Source: Streptococcus oralis (GTDB lineage Bacteria; Bacillota; Bacilli; Lactobacillales; Streptococcaceae). From it: a DNA stretch of 64,000 nt. Shown here one piece after another: positions 56,898 through 64,000 of this stretch (positions are counted from its first letter, which is position 1; each line of letters starts with the position of its first letter). Position numbers and translations under genes: made by a program. The notes under the pieces are model-generated. The model ran no database searches. It saw only the letters and a list, made by a program, of their open reading frames with translations, and was not told the DNA's origin. The stretch is taken from positions 1 to 64,000 of the forward strand of contig NZ_RJPK01000005.1 in the NCBI RefSeq assembly GCF_003943415.1, written 5' to 3'.

Positions 56898-57893
56898 TCA
56901 TTCCTTGTCTAGCAGGGGAATACGGATATCGACCGCCAGTCCTTGCTTGGAAGCTGTCAAGAGTTGAACCGTTCCTGCCATATCTTCAACCCGCTCCTTG
57001 ATATTTCGCAGTCCATAACTCAAGTCGTCTAAACTCCCTAACTGGAAACCAATCCCATTGTCCACCACTTTCAGCTGCAATTCAACATCTGTCTGATAGA
57101 GGTAGACATCTAAGCAAGATGCCTGGGAATGGCGGAGGGTATTGCTGATCAACTCCTGCAAAATGCGGAAGATATGTTCCTCAATCTTCTTGGGCAATTT
57201 AGACACATTTTGCTTGAGACTAACCTTGAGATCACTCTTGTCCTCAAGCTCTTTTAAGAGGATTTGAATCCCCTCAATCAAACTCTTCTCTTCCAACTCA
57301 ACAGGTCGCAAATGTAGGAGCAAGACCCGCAAATCTTTCTGGGCTGTTTCTAGGATAGCTGCGACACTTTGCAACTGGGTCTGCATCTTTTCTCTATCCA
57401 GCTTCAAAGCCTGCTGACTGACACCTGATAAAATCATATGGGCCGCAAACAACTCCTGACTAACTGTATCGTGAAGGTCACGTGCTATCCGCTTTCGTTC
57501 TTTCTCGATGATTGCTTCTTCCTTGACCAGGCTTTGATTTTCAGCCTTTTGAACAGCCTCTGTCAAGAGGTTAAGCTTGCCAGACAAGGACTTAAAACTG
57601 GCATCCAAGTCTGGATCTGCAAAGGCAACCACCTCTTTTCCTGCTAACAGTCGCTTGAGATTGACTTGCATTTTTCTGCGAGAGACTTCTTCTATCACGC
57701 GCCAAAAGAGGACAAAAAAGAAGGTCATGGAAAGGCTAAAGACCAAGATCAAGAAGATGAGTTTCTCTGTTTTCTCGATATCCTGTAGCAAATAGGACCA
57801 ATCAAGATTTAAAATATCAAGCAGACTATTGGTCAAAAAGAGGATAAAGAGGAAAGAAGTCAGCCCGATTAACAGATACGATTGCTTTTTCAT
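56898..57893 (-). CDS. liaS: Sensor histidine kinase LiaS (VraS)
   Basis: The 331-residue kinase has two N-terminal membrane helices with a very short outer loop (intramembrane-sensing type), the HisKA_3 box ERKRIARDLHDTVSQELFAAH and an ATPase domain with DNGIGF and YGLRNIKERV. It pairs with LiaR and is held in check by LiaF. It overlaps liaF by 4 bases. Confidence 0.94.
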   Translation of the reverse strand: MKKQSYLLIGLTSFLFILFLTNSLLDILNLDWSYLLQDIEKTEKLIFLILVFSLSMTFFFVLFWRVIEEVSRRKMQVNLKRLLAGKEVVAFADPDLDASFKSLSGKLNLLTEAVQKAENQSLVKEEAIIEKERKRIARDLHDTVSQELFAAHMILSGVSQQALKLDREKMQTQLQSVAAILETAQKDLRVLLLHLRPVELEEKSLIEGIQILLKELEDKSDLKVSLKQNVSKLPKKIEEHIFRILQELISNTLRHSQASCLDVYLYQTDVELQLKVVDNGIGFQLGSLDDLSYGLRNIKERVEDMAGTVQLLTASKQGLAVDIRIPLLDKE

Positions 57894-58588
57894 CCTCTGA
57901 CCACCTCCACATCGCCAACCATAGTAGTTAGGAAAATCTTGACGCTCTTGTTACTCTTGAGGTAGTCTCTGGTTTCCTGATGATAGTGTTCATTGCGGAG
58001 GGATCTCTTAGGTTGATGGAGGAAGGTAAGATCTCCATAAAGACAGTTAACACTGAGGCTGATTTCCACATCTACAGGTACGATAATCCTAGTCGTTCCG
58101 ACCATCTTTCTAAGGATAATGACATTGTCATGATTGGTTAGGATAACTCTTTCCAGATGAATAGTGTCCTTACCCATGAGGCGAAAGAGGTTGATATCGT
58201 CAAACTGGCAAGTCTGGTGACTAGAGAAATGATGGAGATTGCCAAACCAGCGATTCTTTTCATTTTTAACCGTCACCACCTCTTCAAAGACCAAGTCGGT
58301 CTCCTCTCTTTCTTGATTCATCATCGGATAGAGAAGAAAGAGACTGTAGATCACCGCTACAAAGATAGCTAAAATCACAAAGGGATTGAGCATGACGATG
58401 AAAAAGAAAAGAATGGTAGCCACAAGGAGAAGAAAGTTATTGCCCTCTTTGCCTGCATAATAGCGTATCAGGAGAAGAAAGAGGAATAAAATCAGTAGAA
58501 AACGCGAAAAATGCTCTGATACCATCAAAATCAGAGCTCCCGTCAATAGACAGGATTCAATAAATAAAAAGATTTGAAATTTTTTCAT
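57890..58588 (-). CDS. liaF: LiaF-type inhibitor of LiaFSR
   Basis: The 232-residue protein has four N-terminal membrane helices (residues about 5-90) and a C-terminal beta-rich domain with GNLHHFSSHQTCQFDDINLFRLMGKDTIHLERV and VPVDVEISLSVNCLYGDL. LiaF restrains LiaS. It is first in liaF-liaS-liaR-alkD. Confidence 0.9.
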   Translation of the reverse strand: MKKFQIFLFIESCLLTGALILMVSEHFSRFLLILFLFLLLIRYYAGKEGNNFLLLVATILFFFIVMLNPFVILAIFVAVIYSLFLLYPMMNQEREETDLVFEEVVTVKNEKNRWFGNLHHFSSHQTCQFDDINLFRLMGKDTIHLERVILTNHDNVIILRKMVGTTRIIVPVDVEISLSVNCLYGDLTFLHQPKRSLRNEHYHQETRDYLKSNKSVKIFLTTMVGDVEVVRG

Positions 58589-58608
58589 AGACGCATCCTC
58601 TCCCTTCT

Positions 58609-58617
58609 ATTTTATCA
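58609..58617 (-). promoter_or_regulatory. Extended -10 promoter of the lia operon
   Basis: TGATAAAAT, 20 bases before the liaF ATG. Just upstream CCTCAGACCGAGG (58635-58647) is a short inverted repeat that could be a LiaR site. This is only a suggestion. Confidence 0.5.
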
Positions 58618-58727
58618 CAATTCAAAAAAGTCACCTCGGTCTGAGGATGGAAAAAGACAATAGGACAGAAATCGCCCGTACTAGCTAGGTTGCAGCAGCC
58701 CACTACGGTTGTTGACAAAGAGATACA

Positions 58728-58752
58728 AAAAAGGGCGGGATTCTTGTCCCGA
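58728..58752 (-). terminator. Terminator after the mevalonate operon
   Basis: CGGGA / TCCCG stem with a 6-base loop, then GCCCTTTTTT on the minus strand, directly after the fni stop. Confidence 0.8.
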
Positions 58753-58757
58753 CCTCT

Positions 58758-60736
<1,979 letters not shown>

Positions 60737-60750
<14 letters not shown>

Positions 60751-61690
60751 CTTGGCTCAAATCCTTTGTTTTTGACACAATCAAGCGATAACGTTGACCG
60801 AAGATTTCTGATAAATGCTCCAAGTCTTCCTCTTGACAGAGGACTTTAACATTGGGGCCAGCATCCATAGTAAAGTAGCAGACTTCTCCTTGCTCACGAA
60901 GTTGGCGGACAAAGTCCATAGCTTCATAGGACGCATCCGTCAGATATGAAAAGGCTGGACTAGCAGTTTTGGTCGTAGCGTGCATAGCAAGGGCATTTCT
61001 CTCCGTTAATTCTCCAACCTTGGCAAAGTCATTTTCTTTGAGATAAACCAGCATCTCCTGATAATCTTTCTCAGACTGGCGCACCCAGTCATCAAAGGTC
61101 GTCGAGGTTTCCACACAGAGTTTCATCCCATCACGGCTAGAGATTGGTTTTTTCTTGTCCTCTAGCACCAACATAATCATAGCTAGTTTCAAGTCTGTCT
61201 CTACAGGGTAAATCTCTCCACTATCCTTATCCCAAGCACCTAGCGGTCCATAAAAACTCCGAGAGGAAGAGCCTGAGGCAAACTTAGCCTCCTGTGCCAA
61301 CTGACTCCGATCCAAACCAAGCTGGAAATAAGCATTGCATGCCTTGACCAAGGCGGACAAACCACTAGAACTAGAGGACAATCCCGCTGCAGTAGGCATG
61401 TTGTTTTGGGTATCGATACGGACAAAGCCCTCACCTGCTGGACGATAGCGGTCGATGATCTTGCTCATCTTGGCATGCTCGGCCTCATTTTGTAGCTGAC
61501 CATTGATATAAAATGTATCAGCCGTCGCATCCGTCGGTAGAGGCGACAAGGTCGTCTCTGTGTACATATTTTCCAAAGTCAGAGAGATACTGCTAGTAGC
61601 AGGAACCATCTCTTTTTCTTTTTTCTTTCCCCAATATTTGATAATGGCAATATTTGCGTAGGAACGTACTGTTACAGGCTCTCGATCCAT
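60737..61690 (-). CDS. mvaD: Diphosphomevalonate decarboxylase
   Basis: The 317-residue GHMP protein shows ANIAIIKYWGKK, SISLTL, the ATP loop PTAAGLSSSSSGLSALV, SGSSSRSFYGP and the late FTMDAGPNVKVL. It decarboxylates mevalonate diphosphate to isopentenyl diphosphate. Overlaps mvaK1 by 19 bases. Confidence 0.97.
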
Positions 61691-62550
61691 GTCTGAACAG
61701 CTCCTTTCTCTTCTAATCGTTTTGCTAGTTCTTGTGCTTGGTCCAGATTGGCTACCAAGGCGATAATACAGCCTCCTAGCCCACCACCACTCATCTTGGC
61801 ACCCAGAGCACCGTGGCTCAGAGCCGTTTCAACGAGGGAATCTGCTTCAGGGCTACTAACACCAATTTCTTTTAGATGTAAATGCGCTTGACTGAAGATT
61901 TGTCCCAATCCTTCAGCATCTTTTTGTCTGATCACCTCTTCTGCCTTCTGGGTCAATTCTCCCAAAGCATGCAAAAACGACAAAGCATCCTTGCCCTTGC
62001 TTTGAACCACTTGGATGGCTTCGCGTGTATGACCATAAACGCCTGTATCTGCAATCACCAAATAAGCGGATAGGTCCATCTCAAGCTCTGTAAAACCAAG
62101 ATTCTTGATAAAGCGAATAGGTCGATTACTGAGACAAGTCTTGGCATCCAAACCACTCGGATTCATATGGGCAATCATCTCAGCCCGATTGACCAAGATT
62201 TCTAGTACATGATGAGGCAGGTCGGCTTGATAGTAGTCAAAAACAGCTCGAATGGCTGCTATGCTGATAGCAGCTGACGAACCCATCCCCCGTTTTTCAG
62301 GGATAGCCGAGTCGATCACACATCGAATGCAGGCATCCTTGATATTTAGATGTTCAAGTGAAGCATACACCGCCATGGACAAGGTATCTTCCTCATAAAG
62401 ACGCCATGGACTTTCAGAAGGGACTACCTTACAAGTCACTTCCACCTCTAAGAGAGGTAGGGAAATGGCAGGATAGCCGTAAACGACCGCATGCTCCCCT
62501 ATTAAAATAATCTTACTATGTGCCTGACCGACACCAACTTTTTTTGTCAT
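61672..62550 (-). CDS. mvaK1: Mevalonate kinase
   Basis: The 292-residue GHMP kinase shows AHSKIILIGEHAVVYGYPA, the ATP loop EKRGMGSSAAISIAAIRA and the late GAKMSGGGLGGCIIALV. It makes mevalonate 5-phosphate and is feedback-inhibited by diphosphomevalonate in pneumococcus. It leads the overlapping mvaK1-mvaD-mvaK2-fni operon. Confidence 0.97.
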   Translation of the reverse strand: MTKKVGVGQAHSKIILIGEHAVVYGYPAISLPLLEVEVTCKVVPSESPWRLYEEDTLSMAVYASLEHLNIKDACIRCVIDSAIPEKRGMGSSAAISIAAIRAVFDYYQADLPHHVLEILVNRAEMIAHMNPSGLDAKTCLSNRPIRFIKNLGFTELEMDLSAYLVIADTGVYGHTREAIQVVQSKGKDALSFLHALGELTQKAEEVIRQKDAEGLGQIFSQAHLHLKEIGVSSPEADSLVETALSHGALGAKMSGGGLGGCIIALVANLDQAQELAKRLEEKGAVQTWIESL

Positions 62551-62616
62551 GTTTTCCTTTAACCAGACGAAAAGACCGTCTCATTTCATACAGTAGTATT
62601 TTCTCCTATCTATTTT

Positions 62617-62622
62617 ATTATA
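62617..62622 (-). promoter_or_regulatory. Candidate promoter of the mevalonate operon
   Basis: A TATAAT -10 lies 66 bases before the mvaK1 ATG, packed against the preceding terminator. The -35 is poor. A GACG...CGTC hairpin lies in the leader. Confidence 0.45.
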
Positions 62623-62628
62623 TTTTCA

Positions 62629-62659
62629 CAAAAAAAGCGATTGTTTCCTTCACAATCGC
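62629..62659 (-). terminator. Terminator after the choline-binding protein
   Basis: GCGATTGT / ACAATCGC stem (62637-62644 with 62652-62659) then T7 on the minus strand. Confidence 0.88.
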
Positions 62660-62667
62660 CTCTTTCA

Positions 62668-63672
62668 TTATTGAACCCATTCGCCATTATAGTTGACGTA
62701 GTAGCCATCTACAGTCGTATTCACTGCTAAAGCACCTGAGCTATAAGCGTAGTACCATTTCCCTCCGACCTGGAACCAGCCTGTCTTCATATCCCCATTA
62801 CTTGCATGTAGGTAGTACCAAGTCGAACCATCTTTCAACCAACCTGTCGCCATAGCTCCTGAGGAACGGAGATAGTACCACTTGTTACCGACATAAGCCC
62901 AGCCTGTCTTCATATCTCCATTTTGAGCATCTAGATAATACCAAGTTGAACCTTCCTGATACCAGCCAGTCGCCATAGCTCCTGAGGAACGGAGGTAGTA
63001 CCACTTATTACCCAGATATTCCCAACCAGTCTGCATAATACCAGTTGTTGGATCTAGGTAGTACCAAGTCGAATCATCGTTTATCCAGCCACGCGTTAGT
63101 TCTCCGACCTTTAAACTGTTGATACGAGATTCGAATCCGCCATTCTTTTGTAAATAATACCATTGCCCGTCGTCATATACCCAACCAGTTTTTAAGGTGT
63201 GATAACTTCGTTGGTCTTCAAAATAATAGACTCGTTTCTCTGCTGGGCTATCATATTGTTCACCATGATATTTATCGATATTTGTATCAGTTTTTGCTTC
63301 TAAAACTTGCTTACCAACAAACTCTTGTAGTACGCCATCTTGATTAAAGTAGTACCATCTTGACATTGGCATATATTCTAATCTGATACCATTTGGGTAA
63401 GGACCAATTGTACTACCTTTATCTGGCATGGGAATATACTGCCATCCAACAACCATCTCACCTGATACATGATCAAAATAATAGTACTTGCCATCAATCA
63501 CTCTCCAGGCCGTTTCTTTGATCTCACCCTTCTTGTAGTAGGTTCTACCATTTTCTTGGACAAATTTCCAGCCTTCTGAATCAGAATCATCCGCAAATAC
63601 TGTATTTGTCGCTAGCAAAGCAAAGAAAAAGACTGCGAGTCCAACTTGCATCATTATTTTAAATTTTTTCAT
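62668..63672 (-). CDS. Choline-binding surface protein (CW repeats throughout)
   Basis: The 334-residue protein has a signal peptide (KKFKIMMQVGLAVFFFALLATNTVFA, cut before DDSDSE). Almost the whole mature part is choline-binding modules. The first ones are irregular (WKFVQENGRTYYKKG, WYYFNQDGVL). At the C-terminus are regular ones such as GWEYLGNKWYYLRSSGAMAT and GWLKDGSTWYYLHASNGDMKT, ending in an NGEWVQ-type tail. No separate catalytic domain is visible, which resembles pneumococcal CbpF/CbpC-type proteins. It docks on phosphocholine of teichoic acids. It lies next to a CovR/RitR-type regulator, as in pneumococcus. Confidence 0.9.
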   Translation of the reverse strand: MKKFKIMMQVGLAVFFFALLATNTVFADDSDSEGWKFVQENGRTYYKKGEIKETAWRVIDGKYYYFDHVSGEMVVGWQYIPMPDKGSTIGPYPNGIRLEYMPMSRWYYFNQDGVLQEFVGKQVLEAKTDTNIDKYHGEQYDSPAEKRVYYFEDQRSYHTLKTGWVYDDGQWYYLQKNGGFESRINSLKVGELTRGWINDDSTWYYLDPTTGIMQTGWEYLGNKWYYLRSSGAMATGWYQEGSTWYYLDAQNGDMKTGWAYVGNKWYYLRSSGAMATGWLKDGSTWYYLHASNGDMKTGWFQVGGKWYYAYSSGALAVNTTVDGYYVNYNGEWVQ

Positions 63673-63693
63673 TAGATCTTTCCTCCATAATTG

Positions 63694-63722
63694 ATTGTAG
63701 CAAAGACCTGACTGTATGTCAA
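63694..63722 (-). promoter_or_regulatory. Promoter of the choline-binding protein gene
   Basis: Consensus -35 TTGACA (63717-63722), 17 bp, extended -10 TGCTACAAT (TACAAT at 63694-63699), 22 bases before the ATG. The strength suggests high expression. Confidence 0.85.
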
Positions 63723-63737
63723 TATATAGAACTTCTC

Positions 63738-63766
63738 AAAAAAAGCAGTTACACAACTGCAACTGC
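63738..63766 (-). terminator. Terminator after the response regulator
   Basis: GCAGTT / AACTGC stem (63761-63766 with 63745-63750) followed by T7 on the minus strand. Confidence 0.8.
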
Positions 63767-63770
63767 CTTT

Positions 63771-64000
63771 CTATTCTTGCATGGTGTAACCAACACCACG
63801 CACGGTTTTAATGTAGCTTTTTTGACCTTTTACGTCAAGCTTGCTACGTAGATAACGGATATAAACATCCACGATATTGGTCTCTGTCGCACTTTCGTAC
63901 TTCCAAACACTTTCCAACAACTGCTCACGAGTCAAGACTTTCTTGCTTCCCATGAGAGTAGCCAAAAGGTCATACTCACGGCGCGTCAGAGCAATCATCT
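63771..64000 (-). CDS. OmpR-type response regulator, 3' end only (RitR/CovR-like)
   Basis: Only the C-terminal 76 residues are in the window. They are a winged-helix DNA-binding domain: LTRREYDLLATLMGSKKVLTREQLLESVWKY, then NIVDVYIRYLRSKLD and TVRGVGYTMQE. The gene runs off the right edge. The neighbouring choline-binding protein gene suggests RitR, the orphan CovR-like regulator of iron and redox balance. The receiver domain, needed to check for the missing phosphoacceptor of RitR, is not visible. Confidence 0.8.
   Translation of the reverse strand, partial: MIALTRREYDLLATLMGSKKVLTREQLLESVWKYESATETNIVDVYIRYLRSKLDVKGQKSYIKTVRGVGYTMQE

Overview
This 64 kb window is chromosomal DNA of a mitis-group Streptococcus (S. 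mitis, S. oralis, S. pneumoniae and relatives). The signs are a choline-binding protein with CW repeats, a serine-rich repeat adhesin with a KxYKxGKxW signal, the streptococcal fabT/fabH/acpP/fabK/.../accA fatty-acid cluster with FabK and FabM, a four-gene mevalonate operon, liaFSR, and many extended -10 (TGnTATAAT) promoters. The species cannot be fixed from the sequence alone.

Layout. 1-2637: the 5' part of a serine-rich repeat glycoprotein gene on the minus strand, which runs off the left edge. 3265-11430: a conserved minus-strand block (tmcAL, a methyltransferase, rsfS, yqeK, nadD, yhbY, yqeH, yqeG) interrupted by an AT-rich GmrSD-type restriction gene (4420-6471). 11448-17185: CorA, MscS, SstT, an aromatic-acid-exporter-like protein and prfC. 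17329-22951: a membrane protein, then plus-strand gatCAB, efp, an Asp23-family gene and nusB. 23203-29245: an accessory island. 29396-39962: the acc/fab operon with its MarR regulator FabT and the divergently promoted fabM. 40165-43391: aspartokinase, a DUF956 gene and T-box-controlled serS. 43417-50069: a TDT transporter, an AhpD-like protein, a glycine-riboswitch-controlled AgcS symporter, mutS2, cvpA and zapA. 50156-54171: rnhC, lepB and recD2. 54219-64000: tig, an AlkD-like gene, liaFSR, the mevalonate operon, a choline-binding protein and the 3' end of a CovR/RitR-type regulator.

The most interesting region is 23203-29245. It encodes a 555-residue protein with an N-terminal lipase (GHSLG) and a C-terminal helical WxG-bearing region. 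Two small helical proteins follow it. This matches the reverse-domain type VII secreted lipase toxins typified by S. aureus TslA with partners TlaA1/TlaA2. Upstream lie seven tandem paralogues of a small membrane-anchored protein, which I read as immunity genes. The last one overlaps the toxin start codon. Each of the other six is followed by a fossil of the toxin's first 15-16 codons, then a terminator and a new promoter. The array therefore looks like a record of successive toxin-immunity modules from which the toxins were lost and the immunity genes kept. No type VII secretion core gene is in the window.

Regulatory RNAs and sites that can be read directly include a T-box before serS, a single glycine aptamer with terminator before the AgcS symporter, FabT-like palindromes before fabK and fabM, and a promoter placing rnhC transcription almost at its ATG. 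Several hairpin clusters in intergenic DNA remain unexplained.
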